A stretch of DNA of 64,000 bases from Nephromyces sp. MM_2019 (lineage: Eukaryota; Apicomplexa; Aconoidasida; Nephromycida). Below are positions 51,967-64,000 of this stretch, piece after piece. The notes beneath the pieces were generated by a model. That model made no database searches, was not told the origin of the DNA, and worked only from the letters and a program-made list of their open reading frames with translations. Every line of letters starts with the position of its first letter. The stretch's first letter is position 1. Position numbers and translations under genes: made by a program. The stretch covers positions 14,598-78,597 of the forward strand of contig JADHZB010001223.1 of the NCBI GenBank assembly GCA_015657535.1, in the 5' to 3' direction.

Positions 51967-54900
51967 ATTAACTCTAGGATTGCTTTATATATCACAGGAT
52001 ATTGCTATAGCCTGGGTTTTAATAAAAAAAAATGTGCAAAAAGGATGGGATGATTTCTTTCAGCTGCGGATCTTTCAAAGCAAAAAATCATATAAATAAG
52101 GGTAGTTTCAGGGGGTTAAGCTAGTACGCTTGAGATGTTAATGATCAGTAGAGAACAAAAAAGTTTTGGCATGAAAAAAAATTCAACTGTTTCATTCATA
52201 TGTAGCACCTACAGTATCAATCAGGAAAAGAAGCGGAAAAAGACGTCTCGTGAACAAGGAGGAACAGGTAACATACAGTTTCCTATTTTGTATCAGACAG
52301 GAATTTCGTAGCAGGCACGTTGGAGCACACACTTTTCAAAGGGGGGAAGTCACGTTTTCTGAGTAAAAAATATCCAATATTATGGGCATATTCCACAGGT
52401 ATTTTGTGAATAATTGGAATAATTGTAATTATCAAAAAAAAAATTATAAAATTATTATATGTCATATAATACTAAAAAAGCCAATAATAATCCAGACTTA
52501 CAATGGAATAATTAGCATTATATGAGAGGAGTTGAAACAGCAAAATAATTGTTTCTTTTCGGAGAAAAGTTAAGGTTTTTACCAAAAAATATTAATTATA
52601 AAACATGAAAAAATATAATTTTGGAGCTGCTCCATCTACCTGCTTTTAATACTTTTTTTCAGAATATTTTTCACTATTCTTTTGCTATGCATTTAAATTA
52701 CCCTTTGTGGTAAACATACTTATTAAATTCTTAATATCAAATGTTCTTTCACCAGCAAAAATTCATATCCAGAACTGCAGAAAAAAAAATCTTTGAAATG
52801 AACAAAAATGGCTGCTATACATCTCCAAGTAGGCAAAAAATTAATACAGAGATTTCCCAAGCATTGTATCGCCGTGGAATGTTAAACTGTTGCACTTATA
52901 AACTTAGCGGAACACACAATTAACTCAGTATGGCATCCTCCCACTCAATATACATATCCACAAATCCCGATAAATAAACAACTCTGTTGCGAAATAGGAA
53001 GCAGCACCATCACCGTTATCATAGACACTATTATCATCTTCTACATCATGATAACAATAATCGGAATCACCATCACGACCATCTTCACCATCATCAGCAC
53101 CACCACCATCATCTGCCATCCATCGTCTTCATCATCATCCTTCATCCATCATCTCCTTCCACCATCTTCCATAACGGTTCTCCCACAGTAGCCATCCCAC
53201 CAAGAGCAGATATTCCGAAAACTGCACTTCTCTTGCTCTGCATTATACCTCGTGGCAACAGAGAAGAACTCAATGCTAACATCATAACAGCAGCTTTAGT
53301 AGCTCTTTCCACAGATATTGCTACTGCAAACTATTCAATATCTACTTTTTTGAGTTAATCATGACACAGCACATCTTTTCTTTCAATCTTTTCTCTCTGG
53401 ATAAGATAGAGACATACACAACTCCCTCATAATGACCCATATCTAATGCCAATTATTAGAAAACCAAACAAAAAGAGCATATACGCACAAAAGGCAGGCT
53501 ATTAACGCTCTCACAGTGCTCTGAGATGTAGTTTTAAAGCAAACAGAAACAAAAAATTTTAACCGAGTATACGTATAACGGTATAATCAACAGCAAAAAC
53601 AGGACCGAGATCAAAGAAAGCGAAAGACAGGAATTTTTGTTGAAAGTGTGGAAACCAAGTCTTTTCCCATTTACTTTGCTGTTTATGTAGTACCTCACAA
53701 GTTAAGCAGACATGAAGCAGTCACAAATCTCGGGAGTTCTTGAAACGGAAGAACAAGAGGTACAAGAGGGGGATATTTTTGAGTGAAGACGGTAGATATC
53801 ACAGGAGAGAGGTGTAACAGGGGAGGAAATATGAGAATTCCGTAGGATGAAGAAGGTAGATATCACGTCAAAGAGTTGTAAGAGGGAGGAAAATTTGATA
53901 ATCTCGTAGAATGAAGATGGTAGGTACCACGAAAGAGATGTACCTCACGAAGATTGAAGAAATTTGTATACAGAAAAAAAGCCTTGAATGCTGGCGTGCG
54001 TCTAAAGCAGCGACTCGAATGTGTGCTGTGATGTGCACTGCCTTGCTGCCTTTTCTTATGAAAGCGAAGACTTCGTTAGGGTGTCGCGTTATGTGGCGTG
54101 GATGGGCTGCTACTACGTGACTCCTGCCTGGGTCTGCGGAATTACGCAATTATGCGCTTCCAGAGATAATTTTGTTTCTAAAAAATAATGATGTGATTTC
54201 TATTGAGGCTTGTGACTCCAATGTCTCTATTCGTTAGTAAAATTAGTGATTCCGGCGTGCGCTTGTAATTTTTTTTATATACAAAATTTATTGCATATTC
54301 ACAGAAGTGAATATAATATGCTAGTGCTTTTTACTGCGTAGTAACTCAATGTTTCTTAAAAATAAAAAGATTTATTGCAAATTAACGGGATTGCGTAACG
54401 CCCTATTTTTTTGCCATGCCAATTTTACATGGGCAAAAACATATATTCTCTTGCTTGAGTATAGTTACCTGGAATAAAAACTTTTGCGACTTAAATAATA
54501 AAAATGAGGCAGCTACGGAATTTGCTGCTTCCTTGCTAGATCAAGAAACATAGTGAGTTAACGCGTTAGATAACAATATTTGTGAGTGAAGTGATGCTAT
54601 ATTATCATGTCGATTATTCTTCTGGTTATATCATACAATTTACTTCACTACCCGTTACTTTTTTTTTACTTTTACTAGCATTACGGAGAGTTTAATACCA
54701 CCAATATGCATACCTTGCCTGCTTAAACAATTTTTGGTGATTTCCTTGTATCCACACACAAAAACCAGGACTACGCTTTTTGTAGCTCTCCATAAGCGTA
54801 TTGACTTAATTTTGAAAGTGCATACTGTATATCAGCTTTTTTCAGCCTCCTGCGTGTATATAGGGTCTTCTGCTGCTCCTTTGGCGACAGTACTATCCGT

Positions 54901-57900
54901 GCAGATAGGGGAAACTGCATAAAATTTCTTCAGCGTAGTCCTTCCAAAAAATGTAACGTGAGATATTGCTATTCTCAAAGCCGTTTGTCACATTCTGCAT
55001 AGCTTTACGCATGCTTTAGTCAGTACGCAATGCAAGGTTTCATTGCGTTTAAGCGATTATTGCTTGGAGGGTATTCTTTGTCTTTTATAATGTATCTGGA
55101 CCTAAACGAGTTCTGGAGAAGGGAAGAAAAACGGCATCCCGGTATTCCTTTAATGGTAACTTTGAAGCAAGCCACCATGTATTTAAACGGAAAAAATGTG
55201 GCACTCTTTAGGAGAATCCTTTTGAAAGCAATTTTGCTCATTTCGTTACTGTGGCTATCCCTCCAACGGCAGGTCATAAACAGCCCAGGAAATTACATAG
55301 CTAAAAAAAAAGGTGTATATAGCTTTGTAGCCCCGATAACTCATATATTAACTTTAACCGCTGGTGATAACTTGCCACAAAATTTTAATATCTTATTTCA
55401 TTAACCTTTGCAAGACTTAGCAGCCCGGGATATTATGCCGCTGCAGCGTTGGGTTTGCAATTTGCGCATTATATAGCTTTTTCTGCCAAGGCATTACTTT
55501 CACTACAGCCGATAAATAATTAGTAACCATGAAAGGCTGTGATTAGTCTTAGCTTGGATGAGAAAGTTACATGTGCAACCTCTATTTATTCAGCTTTCAA
55601 GAAAATTGACAAAACATTATCACTCACAAAATCCGGGGAACCGAATCTCTTTTACGGTAAAAAAAAATACACTGTACAGGCAGAGGCAGCATTCATTAAA
55701 AAGTTCATGCAGCTTCTCAAATATTAAACAAAATATAGGCAGGTTGGGAATAAAGGATGAGTCGACTTGCGACACGTAGGGCAGAAATACGCATAATGCG
55801 ATGATAAGCATTTACACACAAACGTGCGCACCCGGAGACCGGAAAGGAATATCATTTTATAACAACGAAAGCCCTTTTTGGCATTTGTTACTCTGGTATA
55901 TAGCTTCCAGGAGAAGCTTATTTTAATCCAGCGTTATTACCTTGCTAAACCACAAGAAAGACCGCGAAAAGCACGATATATGTGCAATTAGAAAGCCATA
56001 GCTTCGCAAACAAAAAGTAATCAAGAATGGGCCTATTTATGCCCTCACAGTAAATATATCAGCATTTTTGTAGGTACTGGGCGAGCAGGAATTAAGCCCA
56101 CTCCCAAATGATAACGGTATCCAAAATGAAGTGTTAATATTTTTCCCAAGCACAATTCTAAGGTTCCACTGGGTCTTTGCGTATAGGGGTGCAAAGTCAA
56201 AATCTTGGAATAATGGCTTGTGTGAACACAATTTCTTACAAAATCCATTTGGATGAGGCCAAGAATGCCATGCTAGCTTCCTAGAATCCGTTGCACGCCT
56301 ACACATTTCCCACGTATGACCATGCAACTAGTAAGTGAATTCTAAGTCAGTTTTTCGCTATTCTATTCAAGAAAAGCGGAGTTTCGATGCTTTTTTTCAT
56401 TTACTGCGTAGCCTATTTAGTGAGTCGAAATTAATGAAGCAGTGAATATACTCTCAACACTTATTTCGACCCGGATTACGAAAGCATGGCAAAACTTGCG
56501 CATATTCAAAATATTGCGATTATTGCTACTATTATGGGGAATAGCCAGAGTTCACGGAGCCAGCTATACGCATTGTGCCCATTAAGTATAATGCCCCAGA
56601 TCCCCCTGACTTTTTTACTGCTTTAATCCTAAAGGTCAATAAGGCTAGAAAAAACCGTAGGGAAAACAACTTTCGTACAGCACAATGGCAATATAACTAT
56701 CACTTAGCAAGGTTCACCATTGCTGTCGCCTGAAAAGCGTGCAAATCCTCACTTGTAGGGCATGAAAGAAGCCTGTAAATACCTGCAAAGCTAGCAAAAT
56801 ATCACTGGATTGGCTAGCATTTTTTTGCTTGCGTAACGATGCTCCGAGAAATCTCGCCCTTTATAGTTTCACCAATGCTTCTGCGCAACTTAGCAGACAA
56901 AATTTTCGAGACAATAACCACGTTGAGTAAGGAGAAAGGGGCATGATAGCTTAGCAGCTGTCTGAAGAGTTGAAGCGGAGCGTGGAACTTTCAATGAGTC
57001 GGGAAAAGCGTCTTTGTGTACCGCTAAAAAATGCTACTCTACCGTGAAAACTCCAGGCATGCACCTAATTTCAGATTTGCACATAAATATAAGAAGGTTG
57101 CGATAAGCTATTTAGTTTCTATTAAGCTCCCAAGACAGTATCTGAAGTCGTATAAAGATAAAACCAGGAAAGATAGTCAGTGGGGGGCCCAGCGTGCTTG
57201 TACTTGTGTCTGCAAAATTGATTCACCTAGAAATGGCAAAAGCTGGAAGATACAGCAGTTCATCCTGAATTTTAATTCGATATAGTGACGTCTTCATGGA
57301 ATGATTCATCCCCTGCAAAAAATTATAATGAATTAAAATTTATGGCAGTAAAATAGAAGTTTTAACAAAAGTGTAAAGCTAACTTCTGAGCTTCCGACTA
57401 TATGAATCGAAGTGTTGCAGCGCATGAGTTTACCCGGGGTTTTGCTGTTCAGGGTACTGGTGGAATAATGGAGATATCTAGCTTTACATAGTTTGCCTTA
57501 CTTCCTATTCTTGCCCTAAATATTTTTCTCGCTTTAATAAGCATTTAGAGGTCAATCGCACGGTCTGCAATGCACCAGTGTATGTATTGTTTTCATTTTA
57601 AGCCCGTTAGACTGTACTTTCCTACTGAAGTTTCATATCTACTTTAAGTTTGCCTGTGTTTTACTTTCTTTTAAGCCCATCATTCGAGCAGCTGGATACG
57701 CTTTTTTGCGCAACTAACGACCTTGCAAAGGGGTAACACAATCAAATAACTAACAAAATTGGTGCATGACTCCTGTTATAGTTTACTATGGAACTCCTAT
57801 TGAGCAGAATGAACATTTTAACATAGTTTTTGATGTCTTGAGAGACAAACGGATACGATTATTTCGCGTGTGGAACTCACTTCTCTCAGGTAGATTGTGA

Positions 57901-58307
57901 GGGCTTTCATGGTCATCTGCCTGATTTTCTTGTACACTGTTTCTCGTGGAGTTCCTGGGATTACTAGCAACAAAATAAGATATAGCAGTGTACCATGCTA
58001 GTAGAAATGCTTTGCTGTGAAGAGGTAAAAATTTCGCCCATTGAAACAGTTCAGATATATCACGTACATGCTTGCAGGATCACGCAAAAGATTGAATCTA
58101 AAAGTTATTATTTCATCAGGTAGCTTGTAACTGACTTTTACTGCAGATTGCAGACGCTAATAAACAACCGGCGCCTTACTTTCAGCTACACAATGAAAGA
58201 CTAGCTAGACAGATGAAATTTTACTGTAATGCAAAAAGCACATCTAACCCAATGTGTAATTTAATTCGCTTAGCCTGCTTCAGCGCAGGTGAAGCCCAGC
58301 GATAAGC
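51967..58307. other. Intergenic, about 6.3 kb, no supported gene
   Basis: This lies between the start of the DeSI-like gene and the 3' end of the subtilase gene (both minus). It is AT-rich, with one ATC-rich tract. The plus-strand open frame 55030-55404 (124 codons) has no recognisable family, no exon partner and overlaps an equally open minus-strand frame. The pair of opposite frames near 53868-54149 also look like chance. Confidence 0.5.
53003..53170. repeat. (ATC)n/(ACC)n-rich imperfect trinucleotide tract
   Basis: About 170 bases dominated by atc, cat and acc triplets with many interruptions. It is read as a His-rich protein on the plus strand and an Asp/Gly-rich one on the minus strand; neither shows non-repeat sequence I can place. 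It lies about 1 kb upstream of the DeSI-like gene start. Confidence 0.85.
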
Positions 58308-61300
58308 TCACCGTGACTGTGGTGTATCTCCCCTGGAAGCAATCGATTCGCGTGACCCAGACGCTCTAGTTCTTTGATTCCTTTTAAAAATTATTACCGA
58401 TGCGAAGCAAGCAAGAAGAATAACAGCGCCAAAAAGTAGTGCAGCTATAATTATAAGGGTGTACGTGGTATCCGAAGTCTGGTCTGAGCTCACAAAAAGG
58501 TATTAAAGGGGAGCAATGAGTGCAACCTGGAACCAATATCCATGATCTGTTTTTCAAGAGAGCAGATGAATGAGTGCCTCTATTGCTAAGCTGTAATTTT
58601 GACTTTTTTGGTATTACGCTAGTTAGTCTGAAGTGCGGCAGAAATATTTTTTTCTATTCTCTAAGTAGCTAAGGCTGTTAAAGGACTCTAGAGATTGCTT
58701 ATAATTGTGGCACTAGTAGCCTTATCAATATGCAGAAGGGCTAGCGATTAAACTAGTTTGCAATATAGTCCAAGAGAGAAAGCTCTGATAATGAGAGATT
58801 AGCGAGGGCAATATCACAAATTTCTTTCATTCTATACTACTGATACCAGCAATGTATAGCCGCAATAAATATCGGGGCAACAGGAAACATTACGTGTCAT
58901 CGAAACTGATAATTCATATGGGAAAAAAAGTATGAGCTACCCTTACTGGTTGTGGCGCAAAGATAATCGCTATCCGGCTGTAAAGGGGTACCAGGTTGCG
59001 ATTCTGTGTAAATTTTTCCAGTCGCTGCCGAAAAGCTAGCAGACGTATCTGTATCTCCAACTACATGAATGGGTATTGCAATGGTTTCTGCAATGGTGGA
59101 AGTGCCAAATTCCGTGGCAATCAACTTGATCTTGGCTCTGATAAAAAGTGCCGGAATAATCGTCAAAAAATTTAAGCTTGGAGAAGCAAGAAAATGACAG
59201 TCTTGCAATGAAAATTAACGCGAAATAAAATGAGCTGTTCTACTCGCAATTTTCTAGGATATGACAAATACCCAATACTTCATCTCATACAAAACAAGAA
59301 AAAAACCTTTTTTTTGCACTTTCTACTAGATGCTATCAATAGTAGCTACATAAAATGACATTCGCATGTTCAGATGCATTCTTTAGCAGCATTGTGAGGC
59401 TATAAGCTGAGAAAATTCTCGATAACATGAAATTTCTTCTGGCATGAGAAAAGGGCCTCAGCGTAACGCAATTTAGCGAGGTAAATGAAATAGGTAGTCG
59501 AATTCATGCAAGCCAGGCAACGCAGTCATACTAAAATGGGGGGTTCGCTACGCATCTAACGCTACAAAGTACATACTTATAGACTCCTTGATTGAATCCA
59601 ATCACATCAAGGTTAATCGCATAGTCTTCGCCTTTTTTAAGCTTAAAGCGGACGTTATTGCAGGCAAATTGGACCCAAGCACCTCCGAGCCTAGTTTTCT
59701 GAATGGAAAATACAGCTATGGAATAAACCACGCAAAAAAGAGAATCAAAAGTATTAATGGAATACGCATGACAACACGAAATTGCATATATCTCAAATGT
59801 TAGAGGCGTAGATAAAAAAAAATTAAAGCAGCAGCCGATTATAATTGTAGTCGATTACACAAGCTAGATACATGACATGCGTTAGTAATTATTTATGAAC
59901 CCACAAGAGCTAAGCATGACATCAAATACGAAAGCTAGAGGCTTACATAGGTATAAATTGGTAGACTGATAAGCACAAATGCAAAGACTAATAAATGCGA
60001 CTCAGGGGTGCAAGAAAACGCATACATAAATCGTAGAATAAGTTAACGTTATTTTGAATGAGGCCTCAATAAGAACATAAGCTAGCATGCGCAGTAAAAC
60101 ACCATAAATGGTGCTGATTCGACAGAACAAAAACCACTTTACACATTTTTCCTCAAAGCCACTTGCTTTCAAAGTATTGGATATACTTTTGTGGTGGCCC
60201 ACATATATGCAACGGCTGCTATAATTTGGGTATTTATCTTGATCATCATAAAATTATTGAATAAGCTTCACCATCATCGCTGCCTCCGCGTTTAGTGCAC
60301 CAGTCTTTATGAAGCCCGAAAAACTATCGTTCCGGTCGGCTGTTGAGAGTATGATGTCTTTTACTTCTGTATAATGCGGATAATTCTGTTCCCGTTGCAA
60401 GAAAGAATAAATCATGGCTGCAACACCTAAACAGAAAAAAAACTACGGCTAAGCGGCTTCGTGCTAATTCATGTATAATTAAGACATGCAGTTTTATCAT
60501 GCAGCTATAATCGGATAACTTTTTGAATAAAATTCTTCTTTGAAAAAATTATATAATATGAATGAAATAAGCAAATATTTTATGAACAGGCAGCTCAATC
60601 GCATCAGATACTAGGTACTGGTAATTTTTCCTCGCTTGCCTGGCTACTCACGACATTTTCAAACAACTCCTTAATATGGCCATAACAAAGCAAGCATTTG
60701 TTCATCATTTTCATCATAGTAGCTTACATAGCTGCTTCCCTTGTCCCATTGTAACCGCCCCAAACCAGCAACGTGATACGTTAAAAAAGCTCATTCAATT
60801 TAATCGCTTGCAAACTCATATTCTCTTTGTATCAATTTATCTTCAGTTTACACACTCAGAATTATGTATATCACGCTAAAATTCGTTATTTCTTTCCTTG
60901 CTTAATACTTCGGGCCTAGTCCTTCACGCTACATAACGCTGTATTTAAAAAACAACGCTAAACTTGGAATTATTGATAAAAATAAGAGCTCATGATCACC
61001 GCATACCTGCGACGTACGGTGCTGCCAGCGATGTACCACTTTTATAAGTAAAGCCTCCATCTACTGTAGCAGTAAAAATACCGTCCCCTGGTGCTGCAAT
61101 ATCTACTGTTGTCGCTCCATAGTTACTATGGGATGCCAGCTTTCCTTGCAGGTTTAATGATGCTACGCTAAAGAAAATAGAGGTTTGCGAAGTTTCAACA
61201 TATAGCTACGACCCCATGTTTATTTCATATAAAAGGACATATTTGAAGACGCGATATCAATGGTAATTTCGTTGTTTCATGTGATGGGAAAGAACCAAAA

Positions 61301-63872
61301 ACATCGATTTATAATCCGCCCTGCCACCCTATTATTTTGCAACTAAACAAAATGCTTCTCACATTCACCAGTTGTCACCATTTAATATAAGAAATCAAAA
61401 TACGGATAAAACAAATAAAAAGTGTAATCAAGTTAAATGATGCATTACTAACAAAGGATAAAACACTAAACCACGTAATTACTTACACTAGTGATTTAAT
61501 TGGCGCTTTCATTTTTTATGGTCAATTATCCCAGCTATACTAGGTTGAAAAATTCTTGCGTGTGCTACGAAAAATCGAAATAAAATTGCTCATGAAGCAC
61601 ATAAGGTAGCGAGTTAAAACGAAATTCCGCCAGCAGATGTGACACTTTAATTTTCATCATTTTTAATTTAAAAAGGCTAAGGCAAGCTTCGTTATGTTTT
61701 TTAACCTTCCGAATACTTTACAGGACTCTAATCCTTTCGTTTAACTTTTTGTTTTTTTTAGATAAGCATTCTGCATTCTTTGCTTCTAAAATTCTCTTAT
61801 TTGTTTCAATGCACAAAAAATCCCTTAGATATTACAGGCTCCTTGTGCTTATGCCGCCCTTGCATTTAAATAGCGTATACATGAAGCAGTGTACTTCTAC
61901 TAATCTCGCGTAATATCTCGAGAAAAATTTCCGAGATCTTCCCCCTGTTTGCTGAGGTGTACCGAGTATCATACTTGGCATGCGTTTATGCGTACGTAGG
62001 CATGTGGGAGCACTACTGCTTATCCTGTTTTCATCAAGTTCTTTATTATTTAGCCTAGGTCATGAATCGAAGCTTCAACTTATTCCTCACTAATGCTTTG
62101 CTCGGAATTTCTGTAGTAATTTTATGATTTAGAACGCTTGGGAAGTTATAGTAGTGACTGTGGAGTCCCATTTTCTGCCTCAAAGTTCACTTATTTTCTA
62201 TCAATTTACTCAGCCCATGCTCACCTAATACCATTGCTCAGCTTGTACGAAGCGGGATAAAAGGGTGAGCTTTCCGTGTTGACGCCCTCATTTCCAGCTG
62301 CCAGTACAGCTAGTATGCCTCTGCCGCCTCTAGATACTTCCATTTGCTTCATAGCTACTTCTAATAAGGGTGCTGAGTCGTACGATCCCCAACTGCAGTT
62401 GCAGACGTCCACACCTACACTTATGGCGTAGGCGAGACTTGTCAACGCGTTCCCAACGGTCATCTAACATGTATTAATAGTGGGTAGGTTTCTTTGCGCC
62501 TTTATGTCGGGTGGCATGTAAGGAAGTAAATTTTACAGCTGGTAAGCTGGAGTGGTACCCCAAGCATGTTTGGTAAGCATACGCATAAGTGATCAGCGAT
62601 AAATTTCATTAAAAAATGCTTAAATTTTCCCTAAAATACTATATTTGAGCGCAAGGTTTTTGCTGGTGGTGAGATCTAGGTTAATAAACTATATGAATAC
62701 CTTTAAAAGCATGAAACTTCATTCACTAGAAAGTTTGCTGCCCAGCTACAAAATTGAAAAGATTTTATTTGAAGAATAGCGAAGTTTTTGATGAAGTTCC
62801 AATATTTAATTATGGCAAAATATCCCTTCAAGTATGGGATACAATGATCTGAAGTTGCCTATTTCGCAAAACGGTTTTTTCCGCGCGGACTTACTGATTT
62901 TGAGGGATTTTGCATCTTCACGACGACAAATTTTGAGTTAAAGACCACACCTGGTGGGCCTGCAAAGCCTCTCTGCCCACCAATTAAACCTATTAAAAAA
63001 CCGGGGTAGTAAAGTGCAAACTCATTTCCAAGAGGGATAAAGCAAAGCATACTTGAATCGCCACAGAAAAGAGGATATTTGAAAAGCCATGAATATGAAA
63101 GCAGTGTAGAAATATAACGGTGAATCTAAAAAAAAGACAGCTGTGCTTATGCATGTGAACTAAATTCTTGAATGATGTATGACGTTGTATCATCAAATCT
63201 ATACAAATCTGGTAGCAATAAAATTAACTGCAATAATAATTGATGAATCTTACTCCGCTGCGCTGCTATGATGTGGATAAGCCTAAATGAAAACTATCTT
63301 CTAGAATCTACTTTTGGTCACTGCTCACTGTTGCTTGTTATTCTTTAATGCTAACTTGCTACTTGAGTGCCATGTCCATCTATGTCCTGAACATCGGGTG
63401 AAGTGGGATCGGCACTGAATCCATACAAGTCGTCAACATAACCATTACCTGCAAAGTTAGTATAAAAGGGAAAAATATCAGAAATATAAATTATGCTGCA
63501 AATTATATCATTCTTAGGAAGCACATATTAGAAAAATTATTTTATCGAAAAAGAAATATTACAAAAGGCACTGGCTAAGAGGGAGGAAAACTGGGGAAAT
63601 AAATAACTCAAAAACAAAATTAAATGAGTTAGCGCGCGCATCAAAAATATATACACAATCGCTGGAAACATAGCAGTGTATGCTGATAATTTAAACCAAG
63701 TATAGTGGCTCCATTTATAAGCTGGGTGCATAACTTAAAAGGCAAGAGCAGATCCGCAATTTCATTTGTTACCGTCGCTGTCGGTATTGTCAAACGTTTC
63801 TCCTGTGTTAATCCAGATTGCTGGCCTTAAATATGAATTTGTTAAGTCAATTCCTGTATCGAGCACGGCTGT
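58308..63872 (-). CDS. Subtilase (family S8) with C-terminal beta-rich region, membrane anchor and tail (5' partial)
   Basis: Nine exons: 63872..63773, 63448..63356, 62989..62895, 62463..62225, 61167..61007, 60426..60272, 59698..59577, 59137..58947 and 58483..58308. All phases match, giving 443 visible residues; the signal peptide, any propeptide and the first strands lie beyond the window. The catalytic triad is complete: Asp in TAVLDTGIDL, His in DIDGHGTQVAS, Ser in SGTSLAAPYVAG. The oxyanion Asn is in AAGNEG, and a Ca-site-like stretch (DNTDSDGNGYVDDLYGF) is typical of S8A enzymes. After the catalytic domain come about 104 residues that read as beta-strands, then NQTSDTT, one hydrophobic helix (LIIIAALLFGAVILLACFASVIIF), then KRNQRTR and a Ser/Arg-rich tail of about 30 residues. 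This predicts a type I membrane protease. If the intron starting at 60271 is retained, the protein stops after ...VKLIQ at 60254 and would be soluble. The link across that intron (donor GTGAAG) is the weakest junction. Confidence 0.9.
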
Positions 63873-64000
63873 CTGCTCGGTGCAGTAATAAATCACAGAA
63901 GTGAAAAAAATGACAGCAGATGGTTAATGTATTATAAAAAAAATTATTATGATAAAAATTTATGCATGGGCCCATTATGTGACTAAAAATGAACGAATTC

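Noticed and set aside
52987..53358. His-rich plus-strand frame and Asp/Gly-rich minus-strand frame
   Set aside because: Both are readings of the ATC-rich simple sequence at 53003-53170.
55030..55404. Plus-strand frame of 124 codons with a hydrophobic stretch
   Set aside because: It matches no family, overlaps an equally open minus-strand frame and has no exon partners.

Overview
This window is nuclear DNA of an intron-rich eukaryote, most likely a protist or alga. It is AT-rich and gene-poor. It holds seven protein-coding genes, all recovered as chains of exons with GT-AG introns whose phases and reading frames agree. No bacterial-style operons, prophage, CRISPR array, tRNA or rRNA was found. 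The lineage cannot be fixed from the sequence alone. Very long low-complexity insertions in proteins and a family S8 subtilase with a membrane anchor are seen in alveolates, among other groups.

Layout, left to right. (1) An unrecognised Ser/Pro/Gly-rich protein with a helical C-terminal part lies on the minus strand (3652 to 416) and runs off the left edge behind a 49-bp minisatellite. (2) A six-exon plus-strand gene (10736-12322) encodes a small RING-CH-like zinc-finger protein with two membrane helices. (3) A plus-strand gene from 16992 encodes a CHY-zinc-finger plus RING protein of the RCHY1/Pirh2 type. Six exons are certain and the 3' end is uncertain. (4) A minus-strand gene (33629 to 26663) encodes a SLC35F5-like drug/metabolite transporter of about 2085 residues, with a linker of about 1500 residues between transmembrane helices 6 and 7. 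(5) The minus-strand gene at 42854 to 39838 is acireductone dioxygenase of methionine salvage, with all four metal ligands. (6) The minus-strand gene at 51966 to 47817 is a PPPDE/DeSI-type cysteine isopeptidase joined to a PUB-like C-terminal domain. (7) A minus-strand subtilase (63872 to 58308, 5' end outside the window) has all catalytic residues and appears to end in a type I membrane anchor with a short cytosolic tail.

Three of the seven genes (RING-CH-like, CHY-RING and DeSI) belong by family to ubiquitin or SUMO signalling. They are far apart and on both strands, so this may be chance. Introns are often several hundred bases to more than 1.5 kb and carry short minisatellites (18-, 18-, 19-, about 41- and 49-bp units), CA/TG microsatellites and one perfect 13-bp hairpin. 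The spaces between genes (1.3 to 7 kb) contain only short open frames with no recognisable family.

The best leads are the DeSI-PUB architecture, the giant transporter linker, a subtilase whose last catalytic-domain intron decides between soluble and membrane forms, and two genes that share the nested donor GTGTGTAAG, where using the canonical donor four bases downstream would cause an immediate stop.
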